Source: Metridium senile
Taxonomy: Eukaryota > Cnidaria > Anthozoa > Actiniaria > Metridiidae
DNA length: 64,000 bases
Assembly (NCBI GenBank): GCA_949775045.1
Contig: OX459098.1
Location: 1,429,586-1,493,585 of the forward strand
Direction: 5' to 3'
The notes under the pieces are model-generated. The model was not told where the DNA came from. It did not search any database and saw only the letters and a program-made list of their open reading frames with translations. Shown in pieces: positions 8,098-20,259 of this stretch. The number at the start of each line of letters is the position of its first letter. The stretch's first letter is position 1. A program made the translations under genes and the position numbers.

Positions 8098-11027
8098 TAT
8101 CAACAATAGATGTTATACATTCCAGTACAATATTTATTCAAACAAGATCAAAGACATCTGCGTCGCCTTATTGATTCAAATACTGTTGCTCACTATAACG
8201 ATTGTTGATGGACTATAGCCAAAGAAAAATGCTCAAAAATGACCAAAAATGACGATTTTTGATGGACTATAACCCATTGCAAGATGCTCAAAAATTACCA
8301 ACAATGACGATTTTTGATGGACTATAGCTCATGCAAAATGTTGAAAATGACCTAAAATGACGATTTTTGATTGACTATGGCCCATGACTGAAATGCTCAA
8401 AAATGACCAACAATGACGATTTTTGATGGACTATAGCCCATGCAAAATGTCCAAAAATGGCCAAAAATGACGATTTTTGATGGACTATAGCCCATGCAAA
8501 ATGCCCAAAAATGACAGAAAATGACGATTTTTGATGGCCTATAGCCCATGCAAAATGCTCAAAAATGCCCAAAAATGACAAGTTTTGATGGACTATAGCC
8601 CATGCAAAATGCCCAAAAATGACAGAAAATGACGATTTTTGATGGACTATAGCCAAAGCAAAATGCTCAAAAATGCCCAAAAATGACGATTTTTGATGGA
8701 CTATAGCCGGCCCATGCAAAATGCCCAAAAATGACAGAAAATGACGAATTTTGATCGACTATAGCCCATGCAAAATGCCCAAAAATGACAGAAAATGACG
8801 ATTTTTGATGGACTATAGCCCATGCAAAATGCTCAAAAATGCCCAAAAATGACAATTTTTGATGGACTATAGCCCATGCAAAATGCCCAAAAATGACAGA
8901 AAATGACGATTTTTGATGGACTATAGCCAAAGCAAAATGCTCAAAAATGCCCAAAAATGACGATGTTTGATGGACTATAGCCGGCCCATGCAAAATGCCC
9001 AAAAATGACAGAAAATGACGAATTTTGATCGACTATAGCCCATGCAAAATGCCCAAAAATGACCAAAAATGACGATTTTTGATGGACTATAGCCCATGCA
9101 AAATGCTCAAAAATGGCCAAAAATGACGATTTTTGATGGACTATAGCCCATTGCAAAATGCTCAAAAATGACCAACAATGACGATTTTTAATGGACTATA
9201 GCTTATGCAAAATGTTGAAAATGACCTAAAATGACGATTTTTGATTGACTATGGCCCATGACTGAAATGCTCAAAAATGACCAACAATGACGATTTTTGA
9301 TGGACTATAGCCCATGCAAAATGTCCAAAAATGGCCAAAAATGACGATTTTTGATGGACTATAGCCCATGCAAAATGCCCAAAAATGACAGAAAATGACG
9401 ATTTTTGATGGCCTATAGCCCATGCAAAATGCTCAAAAATGCCCAAAAATGACAAGTTTTGATGGACTATAGCCCATGCAAAATGCCCAAAAATGACAGA
9501 AAATGACGATTTTTGATGGACTATAGCCAAAGCAAAATGCTCAAAAATGCCCAAAAATGACGATTTTTGATGGACTATAGCCGGCCCATGCAAAATGCCC
9601 AAAAATGACAGAAAATGACGAATTTTGATCGACTATAGCCCATGCAAAATGCCCAAAAATGACAGAAAATGACGATTTTTGATGGACTATAGCCCATGCA
9701 AAATGCTCAAAAATGCCCAAAAATGACAATTTTTGATGGACTATAGCCCATGCAAAATGCCCAAAAATGACAGAAAATGACGATTTTTGATGGACTATAG
9801 CCAAAGCAAAATGCTCAAAAATGCCCAAAAATGACGATGTTTGATGGACTATAGCCGGCCCATGCAAAATGCCCAAAAATGACAGAAAATGACGAATTTT
9901 GATCGACTATAGCCCATGCAAAATGCCCAAAAATGACCAAAAATGACGATTTTTGATGGACTATAGCCCATGCAAAATGCTCAAAAATGGCCAAAAATGA
10001 CGATTTTTGATGGACTATAGCCCATTGCAAAATGCTCAAAAATGACCAACAATGACGATTTTTAATGGACTATAGCTTATGCAAAATGTTGAAAATGACC
10101 TAAAATGACGATTTTTGATTGACTATGGCCCATGAAAAATGCTCAAAAATGGCCAAAAATGACGATTTTTGATGGACTATAGCCCATGCAAAATGCCCAC
10201 AAATGACAAAAAATGACGATTTTTGATGGACTATAGCCAAAGAAAAATGCTCAAAAATGCCCAAAAATAAATAAATATAGCCCATGCAAAATGCTCAAAA
10301 GTGACAGAAAATTACGATTTTTGATGGACTATAGCCCATGCAAAATTCCCAAAAATGACAGAAAATTACGATTTTTGATGGACTATATCCAAAGAAAAAT
10401 GCTCAAAAATGACCGAAAATGACGATTTTTGATGGTCTATAGCCCATTGCAAAATGCTCAAAAATGACCAACAATGACGATTTTTAATGGACTATAGCTC
10501 ATGCAAAATGTTGAAAATGACCTAAAATGACGATTTTTGATTGACTATGGCCCATGAAAAATGCTCAAAAATGGCCAAAAATGACGGTTTTTGATGGACT
10601 ATAGCCCATGCAAAATGCCCACAAATGACAAAAAATGACGATTTTTGATGGACTATAGCCAAAGAAAAATGCTCAAAAATGCCCAAAAATAAATAAATAT
10701 AGCCCATGCAAAATGCTCAAAAGTGACAGAAAATGACGATTTTTGATGGACTATATAGCCCATGCAAAATGCTCAAAAATGCCCAAAAATGACGATTTTT
10801 GATGGACTATAGCCCATGCAAAATGCTCAAAAATGACCAAACATGACGATTTTTGATGGACTATAGCCCATGCTAAATGCCCACAAATGACACAAAATTA
10901 CGATTTTTGATGGACTATAGCCAAAGAAAAATGATCAAAAATGCCCAAAAATGACGATTTTTGATGGACTATAGCCCATGCAAAATGCTCAAAAATGGCC
11001 AAAAATGACGATTTTTGATGGACTATA

Positions 11028-11175
11028 CACCGAATCGAAATATGGCGGCCAATTTGAATAACAATTCTTCTTGACTGCCCAGCCTCGCATACATGTGAAA
11101 ACTTTATTGTTTTCCAACGTGAACACGAGGCTAGACAGTCAAGAACAATAGGAGTACGCCATATTTCGATTCCGT
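11028..11175. mobile_element. MITE inserted in the 54-bp satellite
   Basis: The satellite phrase GGACTATA|GCCC is interrupted by 148 bp and CTATA is repeated on both sides. Ends CACCGAATCGAAATATGGCG and CGCCATATTTCGATTCCGT are inverted, with inner arms TTCTTGACTG / CAGTCAAGAA. It resembles the degenerate element at 6999. Confidence 0.85.
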
Positions 11176-12144
11176 CTATAGCCCATTGCAAAATGCTCAA
11201 AAATGACCAACAATGACGATTTTTAATGGACTATAGCTTATGCAAAATGTTGAAAATGACCTAAAATGACGATTTTTGATTGACTATGGCCCATGAAAAA
11301 TGCTCAAAAATGGCCAAAAATGACGATTTTTGATGGACTATAGCCCATGCAAAATGCCCACAAATGACAAAAAATGACGATTTTTGATGGACTATAGCCA
11401 AAGAAAAATGCTCAAAAATGCCCAAAAATAAATAAATATAGCCCATGCAAAATGCTCAAAAGTGACAGAAAATTACGATTTTTGATGGACTATAGCCCAT
11501 GCAAAATGCTCAAAAATGACCAACAATGACGATTTTTGATGGACTATAGCTCACGCAAAATGTTGAAAATGACCTAAAATGACGATTTTTGATTGACTAT
11601 GGCCCATGAAAAATGCTCAAAAATGGCCAAAAATGACGATTTTTGATGGACTATAGCCCATGCAAAATTCCCAAAAATGACAGAAAATTACGATTTTTGA
11701 TGGACTATAGCCAAAGAAAAATGCTCAAAAATGACCGAAAATGACGATTTTTGATGGACTATAGCCCATTCAAAATGCCGAAAAATAACCAAAAATGACG
11801 ATTTTTGATGGTCTATAGCCCATTGCAAAATGCTCAAAAATGACCAACAATGACGATTTTTGATGGACTATAGCTCATGCAAAATGTTGAAAATGACCTA
11901 AAATGACGATTTTTGATGGACTATAGCCCATGCAAAATGCTCAAAAATGACCAACAATGACGATTTTTGATGGACTATAGCTCATGCAAAATGTTGAAAA
12001 TGACCTAAAATGACGATTTTTGATTGACTATGGCCCATGTAAAATGCTCAAAAATGGCCAAAAATGACGATTTTTGATGGACTATAGCCCATGCAAAATG
12101 CTCAAAAATGAGCAAAAATGGCTATTTTTGTTGGACTATAGCAC

Positions 12145-12240
12145 ATGCAAAATGCTCAAAACTGCCCCAAAATGACGATTTTTGATGGGCTATAGTCCAT
12201 CAAAAATCGTCATTTTGGGGCAGTTTTGAGCATTTTGCAT
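12145..12240. repeat. Perfect 44-bp-arm palindrome at the end of the satellite
   Basis: 12145..12188 and 12197..12240 are exact reverse complements separated by 8 bp. Both arms are satellite sequence, so the array flips orientation exactly at its end. Confidence 0.95.
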
Positions 12241-12269
12241 GGATTTATGGCTAAAATGTCAATTTTTAA

Positions 12270-12600
12270 TGGACTATAGTTGTTGAAAATTGTAAAAATG
12301 TCAAAAATGTCAAAAATATAAAAAATATAAAATAGAACAAAACTTTATTTTTTCATTGTAAACCATGATACAGTTGTTCAACGAGAGCAATAACTAATGG
12401 TAAATTTATAGATGACATTTTGTTTGCTTCTTGTATTGCATGACTGTGTAGCCGTGCGTATAATTGTGTGGCGTTTTTCGATTGACTGAATAAATGCCTT
12501 TTTAATTAACGCAAAGTTTTCATTTAAAAATCATTAAATTGTTTTAATGAATCCTAGATTTTTAGGGTTTTTTTTAGTTTATTAAGATGTTTTTCTTTGG
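12270..12600. other. AT-rich stretch after the satellite
   Basis: No gene or clear repeat recognised. A T-rich phrase ACAAAACTTTATTTTTTCA is present but not assignable. Confidence 0.5.
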
Positions 12601-12605
12601 CTGGC

Positions 12606-14152
12606 CCTGTACCGCCGCGAAAATGATCCCCGCCGCAATAATGATCCCCGCCGCAATAATGATTCCCAAGTCGCCGCAATATTGATCCCCGCCGCAATAA
12701 TGATTCCCAAGTCGCCGCAATATTGATTCCCACCGCAATAATGACTCCCAAGTCGCCGCAAAAATGATCCCCAAGGAATTATGAACTTGGACAACTCGTG
12801 ATCGATGGAGCATGGACTATTTCTATATTTTTCCATGCATTTATCCACATATATGTGAATCCCTTTTTGTGTTTTCGTTTAATATTCGTTTCTCTTTTCT
12901 TTTTGTTTGCTTTTTTTTTGTGTCATAAAGTGTTAAATATAACGCATTTTAGCTATCATTTCAAAAGTTATTTCATATATTGAAACTCATTATCTATATA
13001 CTGCCTTTCATCTTCGTTATCTATGTAGTGCTGTATTTTATCTTTTTTGTACTATTTTTGAAATCTCAATAATTTCTGTGTAGCTCATGTAATCAACTAC
13101 AAAGTTGGAGTTTTAATTCAAATGATATCAGGGTTATCTGTTAAGGTCAAGCTAGTAAAAGAGTTAACTGAACGAGATTAACTTCGCTTCAACAATATGT
13201 GAGATCAAATTCAAGTTTGACCGAGTTAGATTTTTAAAGCGGTCTCGTCATAGAAATATTAAATTAAAATCAATTATTTGTAGTAAAGCCAGTTTTTATC
13301 AAGCAATCCCCATTGTCGCACAGTAGTTAGAAGTGATGATATAGTAGGAGATTTGTGGAATTTTATGAGAATCTCAACAACTATGATTGTTCTATAAACA
13401 TATCCTGGTCATCTTTGTCCAAAGTACTTTGCTCATTTAAATCCCAGTGATAATATGTTTGTATGTTTTCAAATGCAAGAACAATTTGCAATCCTCTAAT
13501 CTGATGTTCACAAAATTAAAGAAGCATGGACATAACACAAGGCATGGAAACGAGTATCGTTTACCAAAAGTAAAAACAAATTGGGGGAAACAAAGGCTGT
13601 CATATCATGCCATTAAGGAATGGAACACTCTAAGTGAGGCTGTTAAACAATCCTCAAAAATTAACCAACTTAAGTCTTTTTTCTAAACCAATTATTTAAT
13701 TGTTTATTTAATATTTACATTTTTGCATTATTGTATTTTTTCTCACTTTGTATCGATAATTTGCCTTCTTCATTTTAACTACGTCATATGGTATATATAA
13801 TTAGTTTACAGGACCTTCTTGAAAATCACTAATGTGAAGGAGCATCCTGTTAAAATATCATTAAATAAATAAATAAATAAATAAATATCAACATGAGCGA
13901 ACAGCAGAAGAATGGAAATGTAATATAGTTTAAAGAAGTCCATACTACAAGGCCTCCTACAACGATGTCCAGAAAGGAATCCAGGAGGTAGAGAATGAAA
14001 TTTGATATGTTTGTTTTAAACGTGACATGCTCCATCGATCCCGAGTTGTCCAGGTTTATCATTTCCATGGGGATCATTATTGCGGCGACTTGGGAATCAT
14101 TATTGCGGCGGGATCAATATTGCGGCGGGGATCACTTTCGCGGCGGTACAGG
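12606..14152. mobile_element. Non-autonomous DNA element with long subrepeat-bearing TIRs
   Basis: Left arm 12606..12814 and right arm 14026..14152 are inverted. Both start CCTGTACCGCCGCGAAA from the outside, then carry about 18-bp subrepeats such as CCCCGCCGCAATAATGATTC, then CATGCTCCATCGATC at the inner edge. The inner 1.2 kb has no transposase and holds a LINE 3' fragment. The GC-rich arms stand out from the AT-rich surroundings. Confidence 0.8.
13447..13886 (+). mobile_element. LINE 3' end: last ~75 codons of RT ORF, 3' UTR and AAAT tail
   Basis: The 79-codon frame carries NTRHGNEYRLPKV, SYHAIKEWNTLSEAV and LKSFF, the usual C-terminal end of CR1/Jockey-like RT polyproteins (NTR...LP...WN.LP...FK). 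The stop is followed by an AT-rich UTR and a terminal AAAT repeat, as in 5'-truncated LINE copies. No function expected. Confidence 0.8.
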
Positions 14153-14159
14153 CCCCATT

Positions 14160-14920
14160 TGTTTAGAGATCTGTCCTTTGGTTTACACAGTAAAACAAAC
14201 AAGAAGACAAAAATGAGCATTAATGTGCGATAGGATGACAAACCTGTCACAAAATACAGCTATTATCATAATAGTCAGTTTTAAAATAGCAGCTGCATGT
14301 AGATATCTGTCAGTTGATAGTTTTAATGTGAAGAAATGAGTACTTATATAGCTCATTTGTAAATGCTACTATTATAGGCGCACACTGCAGCCACGCGGCT
14401 TACAATCATGATGTGTTAGTTGTTATAGCCTGATATTTAGATGGGCCTGTGTCCTAGCGTAGAACCTAGTAAATCGCGCTAGCTAGGGTTATCTGAGAAA
14501 AGAAATTTAAAATAGAAAATTCAAAAATCTATTGCGAAAATGGTTGTCAAATTAGCAACAAAATGAAAAAAACACTATACGCTCAACTAATATGGGAAGA
14601 GGGGGCACTTATTCACCCAGTACGTATACAGCGCGCACAATTTTCCAACTTTATCCTGTAAAGATAGAATTATAAAGTGTTTCTATAATTGTACTATTTG
14701 TTTTAGATGTTTGTATTTAAGATAAGCATGCAACGGTTGAGTGCGATTAAAGTAAACAAAACTGGCAGATTCGCTAGAAAAAAAAGAAAAACAAGTCAGA
14801 TGGTCTAATCTGTTTACCGATGGATCACACATGTTAAATGGGTTTAAAAACTTTCCGATTAGTTATGGAAATGACAATATTATCTTTATAGCCATTAAAT
14901 CTGGTAACTCTATATAGACA
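14160..14920. other. Stretch with no recognised feature
   Basis: AT-rich intergenic DNA. No coding frame, RNA gene or repeat that I can support. Confidence 0.55.
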
Positions 14921-14924
14921 AAAT

Positions 14925-15630
14925 CGGCTAACGCGTTGCTTTGTACGTTTTGGCCCAATTCAAATCTTTTGGGAATAATATTCTTTGTCTTATGTATTTC
15001 GATATCATTTGGAACATTTTTGGAATAAAATGTTTTTAATCCCAGTGGTTTTGAATTCGATCAAAACGTACATAGCAACGCGTTAGCCGGTTTGGTCTAT
15101 TATAGTTAGTATAGAGAAACATTTAACGCGTTGCTATTATGTTTCCACCCAATTCAAATCTTTTGGGTCTTATATGTGTTTCAATGTCACGCGGAAAATG
15201 TTTGGAATAAAAACAGGTTTTAATTGGGTGGAAACGAACATAGCAACGCGTTAGCCGGTTTGATCTATTATATAGTCAGTATAGAGAAACATCTAACGCG
15301 TTGCTATTATGTTTCCACCCAATTCAAATCTTTTGGGAATAAGATTCTTTGTCTTAGGTGTTTCAATGTCATGTGGAAAATGTTTGGAACAAAGTTTTTA
15401 TTCCCAGAGGTTTTAAATTGGTTGGAAACGTACATAGCAACGCGTTAGCCGATTTGGTGTATTATACTTAGTATCAATAAACATTTAACGCGTTGCTATG
15501 TATGTTTCCACCCAATTCAAACATTTTTTGTTCTGTTTCGATATCACGTTGAAAAGATTTGGATTTTGTTTTTATTCACTTTGTTTTGAAATGGACAGTG
15601 ACGTACATAGCAACGCGTTAGCCGGTTTGG
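14925..15630. repeat. Four tandem long palindromic units
   Basis: Units at about 14925..15090, 15121..15258, 15291..15450 and 15482..15623 each start TAACGCGTTGCTATGTACG (variants) and end with its inverse CATAGCAACGCGTTAGCCGG. Inner arms are CACCCAATTCAAATCTTTTG and its inverse. Each unit could fold into a long hairpin. Spacers share TATAGTTAGTATAGAGAAAC. Confidence 0.9.
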
Positions 15631-15822
15631 TAACTCTCTGTGATAGTCTGGCTTGAATGTTCCGTGTATGTGGAAGTGCTTGAGGCGAAATAACAAAATA
15701 AAATACCCACTTTAATGTAGTTCAGTGTAAATAACGCTTTCAATCACGGCTAGATCGTACGGATATCGACCGTAGAAGTAGTAGCAACAGTCATTAGCAT
15801 CATCAGCATCATAATAACCATT

Positions 15823-15825
15823 ATG

Positions 15826-15875
<50 letters not shown>

Positions 15876-15905
15876 CCATCATCATCACCATCATCATCAT
15901 CATCG

Positions 15906-15955
<50 letters not shown>

Positions 15956-15956
15956 G

Positions 15957-15989
<33 letters not shown>

Positions 15990-16011
15990 CCATCATCATC
16001 ATCACCACCAC

Positions 16012-16046
<35 letters not shown>

Positions 16047-16048
16047 CC

Positions 16049-16080
<32 letters not shown>

Positions 16081-16095
16081 CATCATCATCACCAC

Positions 16096-16148
<53 letters not shown>

Positions 16149-16190
16149 CGTATCATCATCGATATCATCACCGGCATCATCATCATCATC
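15823..16190. repeat. CAT trinucleotide microsatellite, about 370 bp
   Basis: Nearly pure CAT/ATC repeat with scattered CAC and CGT variants. The poly-His, poly-Met and poly-Asp frames are not genes. Confidence 0.97.
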
Positions 16191-16199
16191 CGTATCATA

Positions 16200-16830
16200 A
16201 CCATTAGAAGTAGTATCATCATCATTTACATCTACAAAAGTATATGACAATGACAAACGTTTATTCAGTACCTTAGATACATATATATATTTTACAATTT
16301 TGTTATTAGACAGAAGATAAGGAACAGGCTACCTATAATAACCATTGCTGGCTAACCAAGATAGATAGCTTACAGAAGTTATTTTATATATATAATGGTC
16401 AATGGGTTTTTATATAGTTAACATAATATTATAAGATAGAAAAAATGAGCCAAAAAAGATAACATTAAATATAAATAGCTTGAACTGCACCAAAATTAGT
16501 ATAATACATAAATAGAAACGGGATCAAGTATGAATTGTTTTTCGTCATGAATCATTATGCAGTAGCATCATCATCATTAACATCATTATTCATTTTTACC
16601 TTTCACCCATACATCTTGACGGTCTTTGCTTATGTTCTATTTACTTGGAATCCGACAACAATATTTACCGCCGTTGAATGACGAATGAACGGCGAATGGC
16701 GATTCAACGACCGGAAGGAATTTGGATAACTGCCTCTTTTGTGAGAGCTAATTTTCTACACTCAAGATATATACCAGAATCATTTAGTAAAGATGTGCAC
16801 TTCTAAACGTATATTTTACAACCATCACTT
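16200..16830. other. Stretch with no recognised feature
   Basis: AT-rich, with a few leftover ATC triplets near 16565. No gene recognised. Confidence 0.5.
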
Positions 16831-16834
16831 CCCG

Positions 16835-17085
16835 TCGTGCATGCTCTCCCGTTAGGTTCACTCCACTACATTCAAAATTTACAACACACAACTCTGCTCA
16901 AATGTTGATTTTTGCGCAATAAGGAAAACCGGATAACACGGAGAAAAACCCTCAAGGCATGAGAGAGAACAACACATCACACAAACTCAACTCATGCACA
17001 TATAATCCATGTCCGAGCCTGGACTCGCACCTGGACCACAGCGGTGAGAGCGGTAAACCGCTGTGGTCACTACTATATGCCATGC
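16835..17085 (-). mobile_element. tRNA-derived SINE
   Basis: Read on the - strand, TGACCACAGCGG resembles box A and GGTGCGAGTCC (17021..17031) resembles box B (GGTTCGANTCC) of a tRNA-like Pol III promoter. A body follows with GGGTTTTTCTCCGTGTTATC and CGGTTTTCC, a phrase I recall from SINEs shared across invertebrates. It is not a functional tRNA: the acceptor and anticodon arms do not fold. Confidence 0.65.
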
Positions 17086-17089
17086 CGTA

Positions 17090-19930
17090 CGACACTGTGC
17101 TTGTGATTGCTAAGCAATCCAGAGATACATCGTGTTTTTTGTTTTAAATTAATCTAATAAAGACTCCGTCAAATTTAACTTCAAACAATTTTAAAATAGA
17201 TGGTTGATTGAGTAACATTTTGAATGACAGAAACAAACTAAAACAATTAAAGATAAGATTGATAAAATGTTGTGTCATCTTGTATATGATCAATTTTAAG
17301 TATAAAAAGTGAATTAAAAAAAATTAAAAGTGAATTTTATTTTTAGTTCAAATAATATAAAACATCAACGTACATGAAATTATTTGGAAATAACAACTTC
17401 ACAATATATTTTTTTTTAAAGAAGGAAACATAATGCATCTGATACCATTTTTTATGAACTCATCGTTTTTTGGAATATTGAATACTACATGACGACGACT
17501 TATAATTAACTGAACAAAACAAAACCATTTCTTTTCAGATTCGATGGAAGCCGTAATGGAAGCCGGTAAGAAAAATACATTTATATACATAGCTTAAAGG
17601 AAGGTTAATTATTATAAATATCTAGACAGCAGCCAGCATTAAATGTTCATTGAAAAAGAAAATATTTCCAAAATAATGACACAACATCAATTTCAACTAC
17701 CAAAAACGAGTTTTTGATGAATGTAGACTTATTTCAAGTAAAATTATTGTAAAGTTATATACCCCGGACTCTTTAGAAAACAATATTGAATATAATACAG
17801 TACTCTCCGTCTAATAGCTGACCATGGTAATAAGATGTTTTGTCTTCATTATATACAGGCATAATTTATGTAAACGTTTTGTTCTGGTGTAAGACGAACA
17901 AACAACGCACTTGCCAGCTACGAAAACACAAACACCGTTTTCTTAAACCCTTGGAAATTCGATATTGACTTTTAACTCCCACGACAAGAGATCTTAGCTT
18001 GTGAAATAGAGAAATATCAGGAGCTACGATCGTGGATTAAATGGACTTATTTCTTAAGTAGTGAGACCACACACTGATCGGTTATTCAAAAAGGTATAAG
18101 GTCCTCACCAGAAAACGCAAACATGTCAATTGCGGTAGCCTTCAACCATCAAGTTTAATTATTTATGAGTTTTCTATTTATAAGTCACGGGGCGTATATA
18201 CGTACATAGGTTGATAAAGAGGTGCCTTAGCAGTGAGTTGTTATTGGGAAATTCAAACGGCCCTTGCGGTATACATAAATCAGTATATATTGGGTCAGCA
18301 GAGTTTCATAGACCGACCGGAACTTCGTCACCAAACAGGTTTCTATCTTGTTTGTAATCTTTGGTCATCTAGTGAATCAAGCTTAATTATTAAACGGGCA
18401 TAAAGTTTAAATAACGAATTAATTTCAACAGAGAGGATTAAGCATTGGTTACCATTTCCGCAGTGGGCTGTTTCAATACAGGCTGGTTGAATTGCCAGGA
18501 ACAAGGAGGTCGCGTTTTCCTCTTGTATAATAACAAAGTATAGGTCTATTTATATAACCACTTTCAAAACCAAGTTTGTTAAATCGCGATTGTCGAACAG
18601 AGGAACAACTTGATATGGGGAAATAATTGTATTTGGAATTGGTCACTTTGGGAATACTTGAAAGTATCATTTTTTAAACGTTTTGGAAAAACGCAACAGC
18701 GAAGACCATAACTTTGATTTTGATTGCTTAAACATTGACTTGGAATATAAGCGAGTTTACATTGTGATTCTCGAACTAAACACAGGATCAAGCTGGACTA
18801 TCGAATTGGTCCTGGTCGCTTTTTGGGGGAAAAGAATAGTTTCAAAAGAATTGTCTTCAGTTGTGGTCAAAACGTCCGAACGGACAAAAATAAACATTTT
18901 GTTGTTTAAACACTGGATCTGGCAGGTACAAGCACGTTTATTCTGGATTATGAAACCAAAAGGAACACTTTGAAATAAAGTAATCATTTCAGGAAGTTTC
19001 TATCTATGCTGGTCGCTTCGGGCAACATCTACTCTAGGGCGATATTTAATTCCTGTTTATTTTTGAGATTTGAAAACACTATAAAAACAAAGCAATTCGG
19101 CAAGCTTGGCACTTTGAATCAGTGATTTGGCTGTGAATTCAACTGTTGCCAATATACTAACAGAAGACCTTACTAGATCTATTTATAATTCTTTGCAGTG
19201 GACATTTATGGAAAGAGCTAGCACTGAAGTAGTTGCGGTTAAAAAAACGAAGCGGAAACAAACAGGAACAAAAGCAGGAATATTTTGAACTGAAGTGATT
19301 GCCACATGAACAAAGAAGAATAACAATAAGTCTGATAAGTGAAGAAAGTGAAATGGGAATTGGATAAAATATCCAGTGGAAATCAGTGAAAAGACATTCG
19401 AGTTTTTCTTCTTATGGTTGAGAAACGGCACGACAACAAGAAACACTTGATCTTCATTGAAAAGTGGTTTATATTTAGACAGGGAGAGGAACAATTTGAA
19501 CAGTGGAAAACGAGAGACTACGACATTAACAACTCGCAGTTAACAAATCAATCTGCGAGACAAATTTGCCCAAAAAAGGAAGGCGTCTTTTGACATTGAT
19601 TGAGACGCGATATACGTAAGGAAGTACAAGCAAAAGAACAGTGATTTAACGAACGGGATTTGTAACAATTTGTAACTATACACATCAAACAATACACAAG
19701 TTTGAGCAAGTGATTTTAACATATGGCTCAAGTTCTCTACATAATTACAAGACAAGAAACAATTTAAACTCCATTTAATGAGCTCACGTCACAACAACAC
19801 TTCTTTATGATTTAAAACCGTGCTTGACAGACAGTCAAGTTTACCTGAGTATTTAAAAAGGAATATACATAAATTATTATCTTAATTACGACTGTAGCGG
19901 TAAATAGGAGGAATTATTCAAATGCAGGTT
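17090..19930. other. Long gene-free AT-rich stretch
   Basis: No convincing exon. The 96-codon frame at 18683..18973 has no recognisable domain. The part nearest 20260 may include 5' leader of the receptor gene. Confidence 0.5.
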
Positions 19931-19933
19931 TTA

Positions 19934-20215
19934 TTACGAGAGGAAAAACCCGCGCAACGAGGATAAGTTTGAGTATTTAAAAGATTGACTTGGATTTCGC
20001 CTTGTTGAGTTGCAAGTGCTGTTGGCAACAGCGACCCAAACGAAGCGGTTAGCTTTATTTGCCATTTCCGACATAAAACTGCTCACATACATAGCCGCCT
20101 TGGAGTTCTTATCTTTAAGAGATTGACATACATCCGTGAAGATCTCTCTGGCAGTGACGCGAAGGTCGAAAACAAACTTGATCAACATACCCATCTGTAA
20201 ACAGATGTTCGCCAA
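19934..20215 (-). CDS. Unrecognised ORF, possible terminal exon, antisense and just upstream of GPCR 2
   Basis: 93 codons with balanced composition (REIFTDVCQSL, SSFMSEMANKANRFVWVAV), unlike the low-complexity frames nearby. A CTGTTTACAG acceptor-like site sits just before the internal ATG at about 20196, and an AATAAA lies just past the stop. I do not recognise the family. It could be a terminal exon, a decayed retrocopy or chance. Confidence 0.3.
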   Translation of the reverse strand: MANICLQMGMLIKFVFDLRVTAREIFTDVCQSLKDKNSKAAMYVSSFMSEMANKANRFVWVAVANSTCNSTRRNPSQSFKYSNLSSLRGFFLS

Positions 20216-20259
20216 CGATTTTCACTGACAAAACGTACGGAACCCATTTGTTTGACAAA

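Larger units (their letters stand above)
8199..12265. repeat. 54-bp tandem satellite array, about 4 kb
   Basis: The unit contains GATTTTTGATGGACTATAGC and CCATGCAAAATGCTCAAAAA. The 54-bp length (18 codons) keeps - strand frames open, giving chance repeated peptides around SSFLGIFEHFAWAIV. There is higher-order structure: blocks of 874 bp repeat (8381 and 9255), and smaller blocks repeat at 10100, 10522 and 11261. One MITE is inserted (11028..11175), and the array ends in a palindrome (12145..12240). Confidence 0.97.

Noticed and set aside
3055..12265. CRISPR-like regular arrays
   Set aside because: Units repeat head to tail with no unique spacers, in a eukaryotic context; these are satellites.
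15712..16225. Poly-His, poly-Met and poly-Asp ORFs
   Set aside because: Produced by the CAT microsatellite; all three frames are open for the same trivial reason.
17005..17075. Functional tRNA gene
   Set aside because: Only box-A- and box-B-like phrases are present; no complete cloverleaf, and a SINE body follows.
20248..20259. Earlier start for GPCR 2
   Set aside because: The upstream codon is TTG; the ATG at 20260 has a good context and gives a normal N-terminus.
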